DNA of 64,000 nucleotides from Pseudomonas sp. MMS21 TM103 (GCF_022132145.1 NZ_JAJISP010000006.1:62001-126000); one strand, 5' to 3'; positions 27,535-36,617 are shown, counted from the first letter of the stretch. Notes: generated by a model from the letters alone, not told the origin. Numbers and translations are program-made.

Positions 27535-28686
27535 ATGCACGACAGCCAATTGACCGAAGAACAACGCATGATCCGCGACATGGCTCGCGAGTTCGCCCGC
27601 AGCGAAGTCGGCCCGCATGCCCAGGCCTGGGAGAAGGCCGGCTGGATCGATGACGCCGTGGTGGCGCAGATGGGTGAACTGGGCCTGCTGGGCATGGTGG
27701 TGCCGGACACCTGGGGCGGCAGCTACACTGACTACGTGGCCTACGCCCTGGCCGTGGAAGAAATCTCGGCCGGCGACGGCGCCCTCGGCGCCTTGATGAG
27801 CATCCACAACTCAGTCGGCTGCGGCCCCCTGCTGAAATACGGCAGACCGACGCAGCAGGACCGCTGGTTGCCGCTGCTGGCCAGCGGCCAGGCGATCGGC
27901 TGCTTCTGCCTGACCGAGCCACAGGCCGGCTCCGAAGCACACAACCTGCGCACCCGCGCCGAACTGCGCGACGGCCAGTGGGTGCTCAACGGTGCCAAGC
28001 AGTTCGTCAGCAACGGCAAGCGCGCCAAGCTGGCCATTGTCTTCGCCGTCACCGACCCGGAACTGGGCAAGAAGGGCCTGTCGGCCTTCCTGGTGCCGAC
28101 CAACAACTCCGGATTCGTCGTCGACCGCAGCGAACACAAGATGGGCATCAAGGCCTCCGATACCTGCGCGGTCACCCTGACTGACTGCACAATCCCCGCG
28201 GCCAACTTGCTCGGCGAGCGCGGCAAGGGCCTGGCCATTGCCCTGTCCAACCTGGAAGGCGGGCGTATCGGCATCGCCGCCCAGGCCCTGGGCATCGCCC
28301 GCGCCGCCTTCGAGGCCGCCCTGGGTTATGCCCGCGAGCGCATCCAGTTCGGCAAGCCGATCGGCGAGCACCAGAGCATCGCCAACATGCTCGCCGACAT
28401 GCACACCCAGCTCAACGCCGCGCGCCTGCTGATCCTGCATGCGGCCCGCCTGAAGAGCGCCGGGCATGCCTGCCTGTCGGAGGCCTCCCAGGCCAAGCTG
28501 TTCGCCTCGGAAATGGCCGAGCGGGTGTGTTCCAAGGCGCTGCAGATCCATGGCGGCTACGGCTACCTGGAGGACTACCCTGTGGAGCGCTACTACCGCG
28601 ACGCACGCATCACCCAGATCTACGAAGGCTCCAGCGAGATCCAGCGCCTGCTGATCGCCCGCGAACTGGTGCATTACCCGCTGTAA
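27535..28686 (+). CDS. Isobutyryl-CoA-type acyl-CoA dehydrogenase
   Basis: A 383-residue acyl-CoA dehydrogenase with CFCLTEPQAGSEAHNLRTRA, the Arg/Gly flavin contacts QIHGGYGYLEDYPVERYYRD, and catalytic Glu364 in QIYEGSSEIQR (helix-K position). Position at the end of the valine operon supports isobutyryl-CoA to methacrylyl-CoA as its reaction. It is similar over its length to the enzyme at 12031-13158, so substrate preferences may overlap. GAGGAA upstream of the ATG at 27535 sets the start; the reading frame upstream overlaps the hydrolase gene and is not coding. Confidence 0.92.
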   Translation: MHDSQLTEEQRMIRDMAREFARSEVGPHAQAWEKAGWIDDAVVAQMGELGLLGMVVPDTWGGSYTDYVAYALAVEEISAGDGALGALMSIHNSVGCGPLLKYGRPTQQDRWLPLLASGQAIGCFCLTEPQAGSEAHNLRTRAELRDGQWVLNGAKQFVSNGKRAKLAIVFAVTDPELGKKGLSAFLVPTNNSGFVVDRSEHKMGIKASDTCAVTLTDCTIPAANLLGERGKGLAIALSNLEGGRIGIAAQALGIARAAFEAALGYARERIQFGKPIGEHQSIANMLADMHTQLNAARLLILHAARLKSAGHACLSEASQAKLFASEMAERVCSKALQIHGGYGYLEDYPVERYYRDARITQIYEGSSEIQRLLIARELVHYPL

Positions 28687-28792
28687 ACGGCCACTGGCCA
28701 AATCGCTCAGGCTAACCGAGCGCTGGCGACCTGGGTTTTCCTCGCCCGGGGCGCCATGCTCGGCGCTCGCCTACCACTTGCCGATCAGCGCC

Positions 28793-29395
28793 ATGCCCGT
28801 CACCCAGCCCAGCCCCGATTGCTCGCGTTATCAGACCACCCGCAGCCAGGCCCTGCGCCTGTTTGCCGAACGCGGCTTCAGCCGGGTGAGCATGCGCGAC
28901 CTGGCCGACTACCTGGGAATCCGACCAGGCTCGCTCTACAACCACATCGACAGCAAGGAAGCGCTGCTGTTCGAGCTGATCGAGGAACTCTACGAACAGC
29001 TCCTGCACGGTGCCCGCCAGGTGCAACGGTGCGCTGCCACGCCCGCCGAACGGCTGAATGGTCTGCTCGAGGCGCACCTGCGGTTGCACGCCAGCATGGG
29101 CGCCTATTTTCGTCTGGCCGAATACGACGGTCACTGCATGGCCAGCGAGCAGCAGGCGCAAATCCGCGCGCTTCGCGCCCGCTACACCCAGCAGCTGGTG
29201 GAAAGCGTGGAGCGCGTCACCGGCCAGCCGGCCGGCAACAACCGCCGCGCCGCCTTGAGTGGCATCGTGGCCCTGCTCAATCAGTTACCGGCCTGGATCG
29301 AGGCGCCCGAGCTGAGTCCGACGGCGCGCCACGAGTTGCTGCGCGACATGGTGCTGAGCGCACTGCGCGGCGCCTTACGGGGCACCCAGGACTGA
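28793..29395 (+). CDS. TetR-family transcriptional regulator
   Basis: A 200-residue TetR-family regulator. The HTH occupies about residues 12-60 (QALRLFAERGFSRVSMRDLADYLGIRPGSLYNHIDSKEALL). The C-terminal all-helical domain would bind a ligand, possibly an acyl-CoA as in related Pseudomonas regulators of fatty-acid genes; that is inference. It follows the valine operon by about 100 bp in the same direction and meets liuR tail to tail with a 7-bp gap. ATG 28793 is chosen; a TTG at 28778 in the same frame is an alternative. Confidence 0.9.
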   Translation: MPVTQPSPDCSRYQTTRSQALRLFAERGFSRVSMRDLADYLGIRPGSLYNHIDSKEALLFELIEELYEQLLHGARQVQRCAATPAERLNGLLEAHLRLHASMGAYFRLAEYDGHCMASEQQAQIRALRARYTQQLVESVERVTGQPAGNNRRAALSGIVALLNQLPAWIEAPELSPTARHELLRDMVLSALRGALRGTQD

Positions 29396-29402
29396 GCAGG
29401 CG

Positions 29403-29792
29403 TCATTGCGTCTCGGGGATTCCCTGCAAGGCAGCGCGGCAACGCTCTTCGGCCGTGTCCAGCTCCAGCTGCATCTGCTGGATGTCCAGCAACTGCTGCT
29501 CCAGCTGTAGACGCCGCTCGGCGATCTTGCCCAGCATGATTTCGAGCTGATTGCGGTTGTCGCCCTGCGGGTCGTACAGCTCGATCAGGGTCTTGCATTC
29601 GGCCAGGGAGAAGCCGATGCGCTTGCCGCGCAGTATCAGCTTTAGCGCGACCCTGTCCTTGGCCGTATAGATTCGCTCCTGGCCGCGACGGGTCGGCAAC
29701 AGCATGCCCTGCTCTTCATAGAAACGAATGGTCCGGGTGGTCACATCCAGTTCGCGCGCCAGTTCGGAAATGCTGTAGGTCTTGGCGGTCAT
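29403..29792 (-). CDS. liuR: MerR-family regulator LiuR
   Basis: A 129-residue MerR-family protein. The HTH and recognition helix are at the N-terminus (TYSISELARELDVTTRTIRFYEEQGMLLPTRRG, then QERIYTAKDRVALKLILRGKRIGFSLAECK), followed by a dimerisation coiled coil (residues about 80-120, LEIMLGKIAERRLQLEQQLLDIQ). There is no cysteine-rich metal site, which fits LiuR rather than metal sensors. LiuR controls leucine and branched-chain acid catabolism in many proteobacteria. A near-perfect box lies about 95 bp upstream (29886-29901), indicating autoregulation. Here liuR is not adjacent to liuA; nearly 10 kb of porin, transporter and ligase genes separate them. Confidence 0.92.
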   Translation of the reverse strand: MTAKTYSISELARELDVTTRTIRFYEEQGMLLPTRRGQERIYTAKDRVALKLILRGKRIGFSLAECKTLIELYDPQGDNRNQLEIMLGKIAERRLQLEQQLLDIQQMQLELDTAEERCRAALQGIPETQ

Positions 29793-29885
29793 GCTTGATC
29801 CTTGGTCGATGGTCCACGAGCCATGCCGCACAGGGGCTGCCGCGACACGGGTTCATGGCTATATGCGCTGGAACGCTAACAACTC

Positions 29886-29901
29886 ATTACGTTAACGTCA
29901 A
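29886..29901 (-). promoter_or_regulatory. LiuR-type box upstream of liuR
   Basis: ATTACGTTAACGTCAA matches 14 of 16 positions of the perfect box at 39337-39352, with an intact ACGTTAACGT core. It lies about 95 bp before the liuR ATG, indicating autoregulation. Confidence 0.75.
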
Positions 29902-29990
29902 CGCAGCCACTCGACAGAATCAGCCGCAGGCAGGCAATGGCGACGATCCAGCGGCATGGTCCCGGACCAAGGCCGTGCTAATCCGAGAAC

Positions 29991-30017
29991 AAAAAAATCC
30001 GGGCCACCAGGGCCCGG
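29991..30017 (-). terminator. Intrinsic terminator for the porin gene
   Basis: On the minus strand CCGGGCC-CTGGT-GGCCCGG is followed by ATTTTTTT. It is about 195 bp past the porin stop. The DNA between 30018 and 30211 shows no convincing gene. Confidence 0.85.
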
Positions 30018-30211
30018 CAAACTTCACACCAAGGAGTAATCGGATCGAGCGGTTAGCCCGGGCTTACCAAAGCGGCAGCCTTAGCTGACGATTAAGCGAT
30101 TCTCGTCCAGGTTGCTGCCGAAGTTGCGGCGCAATACTGCCGCCGCGTCACAATGCACTAGAAAGAATCAGGCCCGGCTCTCGCTGCAGCGCCGTCAAAC
30201 GACGCGAGCGA

Positions 30212-31549
30212 TCAGAAGTTGTACTGCGCCGAGGTCTGTACGCGGTTCAAATCGCCATTGCGGCCATCTTCGGTTTCACGCCGCGCGTGAATCAGTTCGA
30301 GGCCGAAAGTCGTGCTGGCAACCGGGCTCCACAGCAGGTTCAGGTGAGCGGTGTCGGCGCTTTCGTTCATGTTCGCAGTCGTCGCACCGCTCGGGTTGCT
30401 CGCGCGGGCGGTCGACAGCGCCAACGTTGAACGCAGATTGTCGGTCCAGAAGTGGCGGTAGGCGAGAATCGCGCCCCACTGATCGCTCAGCTTGAGTTCA
30501 CCGGAGGTATCCACGGTGCCGTCGGAGAATACCGCCTGGCCCATGTAACGGCCGAGTGCGTTACCGGCGGTGAGCGAGAACTGGAAGGTGTCCTTGCCGA
30601 CGGTTGGCACCACGCCGTAAGCGGCGAGCGCGCCACCCCACTGGTCATCGGCAGCCGTGGCCGTATCGACGCGAATGTTGCGCGCCATCGCGGCCAGGGC
30701 GAAGCGGCCGGCGGAGGTGTTGAAATCCACTCGAGCAACCAGATCGGGCACCTTGTCGTCATCGGTCAGTCCATTGGTACCGCCGCCGGCATTGGCCGTG
30801 GTCAGGAAGGACTCGGGGCTTTCCGCCGCGATCGCCCAGGAGCCGCCGTCGAAGCCTTCGGTCCAGCGCACTTGGGTCTGGCGGATGAAGAGTTCGCCGA
30901 CCGGGCCGCCGAAGTCCAGGGTCTCGGGCAGGGAGCCCGCGTCCATGAAGGTGGACCAGGTCTGGCCGGCGAGCAGGCCGCCGAGGCTGCCGAAGGCATG
31001 GCGGGTGCGCAGGCCATTGGAGTTGCTGACGGCCTCGTTGCCACTCGCGCCGAAGAAGTCGGCCTCGACGAAGGTCTTGAGGTCGCCCCAAGCGGTCGGG
31101 GTGCTGGTGGCGAAGTTCAGACGGGTCTGGCGCGCGTGGAGGGTAATCTGACCGTCTTCAGTATTGTCGTCGCTCAAGGGAATCGAACCCGGAACGAGCA
31201 ACTGGTCAAGGGTGCTGCCCGTGCCCGCGCTGGTGTCACTGTACAACAGGTCGGCCTTGACGTAGCCGCCGAACTTGACCGAGGTATTGGAGCCGGGCAG
31301 CTTGAACGAACCCGGGCTGGTGCCGGCGGTCACGGTGTTGGCGGGCGCGACGGCCTTGGCGGTTTCGGCCTGTTTCTGTTCGAGCGCGGCAATGCTGTTC
31401 TGCAGCGCTGCGATCTGCACCTTCAGAGCCTCCAGGTCGGACGCTGTATCGGCGCTGGCGGGCGCGATGAAACCGGCCAGGCTGGCGGTGATCGCCACAC
31501 TGAGGACTTTGGCCTTGAAGGGCCTGGTGATCGACTTTTCAACGTTCAT
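30212..31549 (-). CDS. DcaP-like outer-membrane porin
   Basis: A 445-residue outer-membrane protein of the DcaP family. A signal peptide (VLSVAITASLAGFIAPASA) is followed by a short periplasmic coiled-coil segment (DLEALKVQIAALQNSIAALEQKQAE). The beta-barrel follows, with alternating aromatic strands and a C-terminal aromatic Phe (VQTSAQYNF), the BAM recognition signal. DcaP proteins form trimeric pores for small carboxylates. Its place between liuR and an ABC importer suggests uptake of short branched acids or amino acids, but no LiuR box was found directly before it. A good terminator is present downstream. Confidence 0.9.
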   Translation of the reverse strand: MNVEKSITRPFKAKVLSVAITASLAGFIAPASADTASDLEALKVQIAALQNSIAALEQKQAETAKAVAPANTVTAGTSPGSFKLPGSNTSVKFGGYVKADLLYSDTSAGTGSTLDQLLVPGSIPLSDDNTEDGQITLHARQTRLNFATSTPTAWGDLKTFVEADFFGASGNEAVSNSNGLRTRHAFGSLGGLLAGQTWSTFMDAGSLPETLDFGGPVGELFIRQTQVRWTEGFDGGSWAIAAESPESFLTTANAGGGTNGLTDDDKVPDLVARVDFNTSAGRFALAAMARNIRVDTATAADDQWGGALAAYGVVPTVGKDTFQFSLTAGNALGRYMGQAVFSDGTVDTSGELKLSDQWGAILAYRHFWTDNLRSTLALSTARASNPSGATTANMNESADTAHLNLLWSPVASTTFGLELIHARRETEDGRNGDLNRVQTSAQYNF

Positions 31550-31762
31550 AGATCTCTCTTCTTATTGGTGAGTAGTGCAGCAACGCCAGGCAGCCAACTG
31601 CCAGGCAATACGCGCGACGGCCGATGCAACCGACCTGATACCCACGGGGTTTCCCGTGGCGTCCAGACAACCCTGCCGAAGACTCGGTAGGGCATATTTC
31701 AGGCGAACAGCCCCCCGGTGCGGATCAGGGTCCGCACCTTGAACAGGCTGCAGGAGGCTTTT

Positions 31763-32767
31763 TTAGAAGTTGCGTTTTGCCAGTTTCAGCACCCAACCGA
31801 CGATGCCGACCCGGAACAGCAGCACGCAGGTGACGAATATCGCCCCGAGGATCACGTGCACCCACTCGCCCAATGGGCCGTTGGACAGGTAGCTCTGCAG
31901 GGTGATCACCACGCTGGCGCCGACCACGGGCCCGAGCACGGTGCCGACACCGCCGAGCAGGGTCATCAGGATCACCTCACCGGACATGTGCCAGTGCGCG
32001 TCGGTCAGCGAGGCCAACTGGAACACCACGGTCTTGGTCGAGCCCGCCAGGCCGGTCAGGGTGGCGGAAATAACGAAGGCGAGCAGCTTGTGCGCGTCGA
32101 CGTTGTAGCCCAGGGAAATGGCCCGCGGCTCGTTCTCGCGGATCGCCTTGAGCACCTGGCCATAGGGCGAGTGGATGGTGCGCTGGATAATGGCGAAGCC
32201 AACGATGAACACCGCGAGGACGAAGTAGTACAGGGTCAGGTTGTCGTTGAGGTCGAACAGCCCGAACAACTGCCCACGCGGCACACCCTGCAGGCCGTTC
32301 TCGCCGCCGGTGAAGGGCGCCTGGACAAAGATGAAGAACACCAGTTGCGCCAGCGCCAGGGTGATCATGGCGAAGTAGATGCCCTGACGGCGAATCGCCA
32401 GCAGGCCGAACAGCAAGCCGAGCGCCGCGGACGCCAGGGTGCCGGCGAGTATTCCCAGCTCGGTGCCCAGGCCGCTGTACTCGCTGAGCAAGTAGCCGGT
32501 GATATAGCCGCCGGTGGCGAAAAAGGCAGCATGCCCGAAGGACAACAAGCCGGCATAACCGAGCAGCAGGTTGAAGGCGCAGGCGAACAAGGCGAAGCAC
32601 AGCAGCTTCATCAGAAAGATCGGGTACACCGCCAGGGGCGCGACCAGCGCGACGCCGAACAGTGCCAAATAGAACCACAGCTTGCGCCGTTGCGCCGCCT
32701 GCTGGCGCTCACGTACCACTTGCGGCGCCAGAGCCAGACTGTCCTGTTTGATGTGCAGATTGGTCAT
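31763..32767 (-). CDS. ABC transporter permease, LivM type
   Basis: A 334-residue inner-membrane permease of the branched-chain amino acid (HAAT) family. About ten hydrophobic helices are seen, with the family motif NLLLGYAGLLSFGHAAFFATGGY near residue 65 and the coupling-loop EAA-like segment GQVLKAIRENEPRAISLGYNV. It pairs with the LivH-type permease encoded 2 bp upstream to form the channel. It is last in the five-gene importer operon; a 213-bp gap without T-tract terminator separates it from the porin gene. Confidence 0.93.
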   Translation of the reverse strand: MTNLHIKQDSLALAPQVVRERQQAAQRRKLWFYLALFGVALVAPLAVYPIFLMKLLCFALFACAFNLLLGYAGLLSFGHAAFFATGGYITGYLLSEYSGLGTELGILAGTLASAALGLLFGLLAIRRQGIYFAMITLALAQLVFFIFVQAPFTGGENGLQGVPRGQLFGLFDLNDNLTLYYFVLAVFIVGFAIIQRTIHSPYGQVLKAIRENEPRAISLGYNVDAHKLLAFVISATLTGLAGSTKTVVFQLASLTDAHWHMSGEVILMTLLGGVGTVLGPVVGASVVITLQSYLSNGPLGEWVHVILGAIFVTCVLLFRVGIVGWVLKLAKRNF

Positions 32768-32769
32768 GC

Positions 32770-33657
32770 TTAAGTCTCCTTGCCGAACAGTCCCGCGGGA
32801 CGAACCAGCAGCACCAGTACCATCACCAGGAACACGATGGTGTTGGCCGCTTCTGGATAGATCACCTTGGTCAGCCCCTCAATCACGCCCATGGCCAAAC
32901 CCGTGACGATCGCGCCCATGATCGAACCCATCCCGCCGATCACCACCACGGCAAAAACCACGATCAGCAGATTGGCGCCCATGGTCGGGGTGACCGAATA
33001 GATGGGCGCGGCCAGCACCCCGGCGAACGCCGCCAGCGCCGCCCCGTAGCCATAGGTCAAGGTGATCAGCAGCGGCACGTTGATACCGAAGGCCTGCATC
33101 AGCTTGGGGTTTTCGGTACCGGCACGCAGGTAGGAGCCCAGGCGGGTGCGCTCGATCATGTACCAGGTGAGCAGGCACACCACCACTGCAGCCACCACCA
33201 CCCAGGCGCGGTAGGTGGGCAGGAACATAAAGCCCAGGTTGTAACCGCCCTTGAGCAGCTCGGGCATCGGGTAGGACGCGCCTGAGACGCCGAACAACTT
33301 GACGAAGCAGCCCTCGACGATCAGCGCCAGGCCGAAGGTCAACAGCAAGCCGTAGAGGTGATCCTCCCCGGCGATCCGGCGCAACAGGCCGCGCTCGATG
33401 AGCATGCCGAGGGCGCCGACCAGCAGCGGCGCCACAATCAGCGCCACCCAATAATTGATGCCCAGGTAGTTGAGGCCGAGCACCGCGGCGAAAGCCCCGA
33501 GCATGTACTGGGCGCCATGGGCGAAGTTGATGATCCGCAGCAGACCGAAGATGATCGCCAGGCCCAGGCTGAGCAAGGCATAGAAAGCGCCGTTGATCAG
33601 CCCGAGCAGCAGCTGGCCGAGCAGTACGCCCAGCGGTATGCCGAATACCATAGTCAT
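32770..33657 (-). CDS. ABC transporter permease, LivH type
   Basis: A 295-residue permease of the HAAT family, with LINGAFYALLSLGLAIIFGLLRIINFAHGAQYMLGAF near the N-terminus and GTENPKLMQAFGINVPLL in the coupling loop. The C-terminus NTIVFLVMVLVLLVRPAGLFGKE is typical. It would form the translocation pore with LivM. It sits after the binding-protein gene, separated by a strong hairpin (33685-33708) that may lower its expression relative to the binding protein. Confidence 0.93.
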   Translation of the reverse strand: MTMVFGIPLGVLLGQLLLGLINGAFYALLSLGLAIIFGLLRIINFAHGAQYMLGAFAAVLGLNYLGINYWVALIVAPLLVGALGMLIERGLLRRIAGEDHLYGLLLTFGLALIVEGCFVKLFGVSGASYPMPELLKGGYNLGFMFLPTYRAWVVVAAVVVCLLTWYMIERTRLGSYLRAGTENPKLMQAFGINVPLLITLTYGYGAALAAFAGVLAAPIYSVTPTMGANLLIVVFAVVVIGGMGSIMGAIVTGLAMGVIEGLTKVIYPEAANTIVFLVMVLVLLVRPAGLFGKET

Positions 33658-33684
33658 GAGTTATCACCCGCTGAAAGTCAGTGA

Positions 33685-33708
33685 CACCCGGCTGCTGGCA
33701 GCCGGGTG
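33685..33708 (-). other. Hairpin between binding-protein and permease genes
   Basis: CACCCGGCTGC and its complement form an 11-bp stem with a tiny loop. There is no T-tract. It could protect the upstream binding-protein mRNA or reduce permease expression. Confidence 0.6.
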
Positions 33709-33730
33709 ATTAGCTGGGATTACCTGCCGA

Positions 33731-34945
33731 TCAGTTCTTCGACAGCAGCTTGCATTGGCTCTCGGCCAGCGGGCGGAAGGCCTCGTCGCCCGGAATGGTG
33801 CGCACGATCTTGTACAGGTCCCAGTCGCCCTTCGACTCGGCCGGGGTCTTCACCTGGGCCAGATACATGTCGTGAACCATGCGGCCATCGGCGCGGATCT
33901 TGCCGTTCTTGGCGAACATGTCGTTGACCGGGGTCGCCATCATCTGCGCCCGCACCGCCTGTGCCTCGTCACTGCCGGCGGCCTTGACTGCGTTCAGGTA
34001 ATGCATGGTCGCCGAGTAGATACCCGCCGGCACCATGCCCGGCTTGCTGCCGAAGCGGTCTTCGTAGCGCTTGGACCAGGTGCGGGTTTCCTCGTTGAGG
34101 TCCCAGTACCAGCCGGTGGTCAGCATCAGACCCTGGGTCACGTCCAGGCCCATGGCGTGGATGTCGTTGAGGAACACCACCATACCGGCCAGACTCTGCC
34201 CGGACTGGGTAACGCCGAACTGGCTGGCCGTCATCAGCGAATTGACCGTGTCGGCACCGGCGTTGGCCAGGGCAATTACATCGGCGCCGGAACCCTGGGC
34301 CTGGAGGATGTAGGACGAGAAATCACTGCTCGGGAATGGGTGACGCACCTTGCCCAGCACAGAGCCGCCATCGGCCTCGACCACCTTGGTGATATCGGCT
34401 TCCATGGCATGGCCGAAGGCATAGTCGGCGGTCAGGATGAACCAGCTCTTGCCGCCATTGGCCAGCACCGCCTTGGCCGTGCCATTGGCCAGCGCGTAGG
34501 AATCGTAGGTCCAATGCAGGTGGTTGGGCGAGCAGTATTCGTTGGTAATGCTGGAGGCCGCGGCGCCGGAAATCAGCGCCAGCTTGCCGGCTTGTTCTAC
34601 CACCTGGCTTGCCGCCAGCACCACCGATGAGGCGACCAGACCGGTGACCATGTCGACGTTGCGCTCATCGACCCACTGGCGCACGGTACTGGCGCCGACA
34701 TCCGGCTTGTTCAGGTCGTCGGCGCTGAAAATCACGATCTTCTTGCCATCGATCTGGCCGCCGAAGTCCTCGACGGCCATCTTCAGCGCCTCCAGGCCAC
34801 CTGGCCCGGAGAGATCGCGGTAGGTGCCGGACATATCGGCCAGGTAGCCGATGCGGATTTCGTCGTCGCTGAGCTGCGCCTGGGCGGCGCTGGCAATCAG
34901 GCTGGTGGCGAGGATGGTGCTTGCAGTCTTCTGGAACAGATTCAT
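33731..34945 (-). CDS. ABC transporter periplasmic binding protein (Leu/Ile/Val-type)
   Basis: A 404-residue type-I periplasmic binding protein with a signal peptide (MNLFQKTASTILATSLIASAAQA). The mature start IRIGYLADMSGTYRDLSGPGGLEALKMAVEDFGG and later TADYAFGHAMEADITKVVEADGG are typical of the HAAT family for amino acids, amides or aromatic and short acids. ATG 34945 has GGAAGG upstream; the earlier in-frame start would precede the signal peptide. The substrate cannot be fixed by sequence, but the operon carries a LiuR-type box at its promoter, pointing to leucine-pathway compounds. Confidence 0.93.
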   Translation of the reverse strand: MNLFQKTASTILATSLIASAAQAQLSDDEIRIGYLADMSGTYRDLSGPGGLEALKMAVEDFGGQIDGKKIVIFSADDLNKPDVGASTVRQWVDERNVDMVTGLVASSVVLAASQVVEQAGKLALISGAAASSITNEYCSPNHLHWTYDSYALANGTAKAVLANGGKSWFILTADYAFGHAMEADITKVVEADGGSVLGKVRHPFPSSDFSSYILQAQGSGADVIALANAGADTVNSLMTASQFGVTQSGQSLAGMVVFLNDIHAMGLDVTQGLMLTTGWYWDLNEETRTWSKRYEDRFGSKPGMVPAGIYSATMHYLNAVKAAGSDEAQAVRAQMMATPVNDMFAKNGKIRADGRMVHDMYLAQVKTPAESKGDWDLYKIVRTIPGDEAFRPLAESQCKLLSKN

Positions 34946-35047
34946 CTCGTTACCTTCCACAGTTATTGTTGTTGTACCGGGCAAAGCAACCCCGATCCGG
35001 CGGGCCTGGGCCACGCCGTACTGCATGTTTCGAGGGGTGAAACTGGG

Positions 35048-35770
35048 TTAGACGCCTAGACAGCGGTGCAGCAGTTCTTGTTTGGACGACAGCTCGGCCG
35101 CACTGATTTCCTCGACAATCTGGCCGTGATCCATCAGGTAATGCCGATCTGCCAACGGGGCGGCGAAGCGGAAGTTCTGCTCCACCAGCACGATGGTCAG
35201 GCCCTTGTTCTTGAGCTTGATCAGCACCTCGGCGAGTTTCTGCACGATCACCGGAGCCAGGCCCTCGGTGATCTCGTCGAGCAGCAGCAGGTTGGCGCCG
35301 GTGCGCAGGATGCGCGCCATGGCCAGCATCTGCTGCTCGCCGCCTGACAGCCGGGTGCCTTGGCTGAAACGCCGCTCGTAGAGGTTGGGGAACATCTCGT
35401 AGATTTCATCGAGGCTCATGCCGCCACTGCGCACCATGGGCGGCAGCAGCAGGTTCTCCTCGACGTTGAGGCTGGCGAAGATGCCGCGTTCTTCCGGGCA
35501 GAAGCCAACGCCCAGGCGCGGGATCAGGTGCGCGGCGAGGCCCAGGGTCTCGTTGCCGTTGATCACGATTGACCCAGTGCGCCGACCCACCATGTTCATG
35601 ATCGCGCGCAGGGTGGTGGAGCGGCCCGAGCCGTTGCGCCCGAGCAGGGTCACCAGTTCGCCGCGCCGGACCAGCAGGTCGATGCCATGCAAAATGTGCG
35701 ACTCGCCGTAGAAGGCATGCAGGTCGCTGACCCGCAGTTGTTCGTAATCCGGGGTATGCAGGTTGCTCAT
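35048..35770 (-). CDS. ABC transporter ATP-binding protein, LivF type
   Basis: A 240-residue ABC ATPase. The Walker A reads GRNGSGRST, with Arg in place of the usual catalytic-site Lys (codon CGC). The signature LSGGEQQMLAMARIL, Walker B LLLLDEI and switch His-equivalent region (LVEQN) are otherwise normal. A Lys-to-Arg change would normally impair ATP binding, yet similar GRNGxGR variants exist among LivF-like proteins as far as I recall, so activity is not excluded. Its start overlaps the LivG stop by 4 nt, so the two ATPases are coupled. It probably forms a heterodimer with LivG. Confidence 0.9.
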   Translation of the reverse strand: MSNLHTPDYEQLRVSDLHAFYGESHILHGIDLLVRRGELVTLLGRNGSGRSTTLRAIMNMVGRRTGSIVINGNETLGLAAHLIPRLGVGFCPEERGIFASLNVEENLLLPPMVRSGGMSLDEIYEMFPNLYERRFSQGTRLSGGEQQMLAMARILRTGANLLLLDEITEGLAPVIVQKLAEVLIKLKNKGLTIVLVEQNFRFAAPLADRHYLMDHGQIVEEISAAELSSKQELLHRCLGV

Positions 35771-36543
35771 GCGCCGGCCTCCTCGCTGACGGCCGCTTCG
35801 CTGCCCAGGTAGGCCTCGCGTACCAGGGCGTTGGCTGACACGCTGGCGTAGTCGCCTTCGGCGAGGATCGCGCCACGGGCCAGCACGGTGATGCGGTCGC
35901 ACAACTGACTGACCACGCTGAGGTTGTGCTCGACCATCAGCACGGTGCGCCCCACCGCGGCACGGCGTACCAGGCCGATGACCATTTCCACGTCCTCGCC
36001 GCCCATGCCCTGGGTCGGCTCGTCGAGCAACAGCACGGCCGGATCCAGCGCCAGGGTGGTGGCCAGCTCCAGGGCGCGCTTGCGGCCATAGGGCAGTTCG
36101 ATGGTCAGGGTGTCGGCGAAGTCGAGCAGGCCCACATCGTCGAGCATCTGCAGGGCGCGCTCATTGAGGGCCTCAAGGCTGCGCTCGGACTTCCAGAAGT
36201 GAAAGGAGTTGCCCAGCTTGCGCTGCAGGGCCACGCGGACGTTCTCCATCACACTCATGTGACCGAATACCGCGGAAATCTGGAAGGAGCGCACCAGACC
36301 GAGACGGGCAATCTGGTTCGGTTGCAGGCCGGTGATCGGCTTGCCCTGATAGATGATCTCGCCGCTAGTGGGCGCGAGGAACTTGCTGAGGAGGTTGAAC
36401 ACCGTGGTCTTGCCGGCCCCGTTGGGTCCGATCAGGGCATGGATATGTCCCTTCTGCACACGAAGATCGACCGAGTCCACCGCGGTGAACCCGCGAAATT
36501 CCTTGGTCAATCCGCGCGTTTCCAAAACGAATTCGGGTGACAT
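35767..36543 (-). CDS. ABC transporter ATP-binding protein, LivG type
   Basis: A 258-residue ABC ATPase with Walker A GPNGAGKTT (residues about 39-47), a LivG-type insertion (FQISAVFGHMSVMENVRVAL), signature region LPYGRKRALELATTLALDP and Walker B VLLLDEPTQGMGGEDV. It is the first gene of the importer operon (livG, livF, binding protein, livH, livM). A strong LiuR-type box (36602-36617) lies 59 bp upstream, so the whole importer is probably LiuR-controlled. Confidence 0.93.
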   Translation of the reverse strand: MSPEFVLETRGLTKEFRGFTAVDSVDLRVQKGHIHALIGPNGAGKTTVFNLLSKFLAPTSGEIIYQGKPITGLQPNQIARLGLVRSFQISAVFGHMSVMENVRVALQRKLGNSFHFWKSERSLEALNERALQMLDDVGLLDFADTLTIELPYGRKRALELATTLALDPAVLLLDEPTQGMGGEDVEMVIGLVRRAAVGRTVLMVEHNLSVVSQLCDRITVLARGAILAEGDYASVSANALVREAYLGSEAAVSEEAGA

Positions 36544-36601
36544 GTGGAGCCCTCTAACCTTGCTTGTTTTTATTGGTTATGGCGCTGCTGACACTACTAC
36601 C

Positions 36602-36617
36602 TTTACGTAAACGTAAA
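36602..36617 (-). promoter_or_regulatory. LiuR-type box upstream of the ABC importer operon
   Basis: TTTACGTAAACGTAAA matches 15 of 16 positions of the perfect box. It is 59 bp from the LivG start and lies next to a TATAGT (-10-like) hexamer on the minus strand. Confidence 0.75.
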
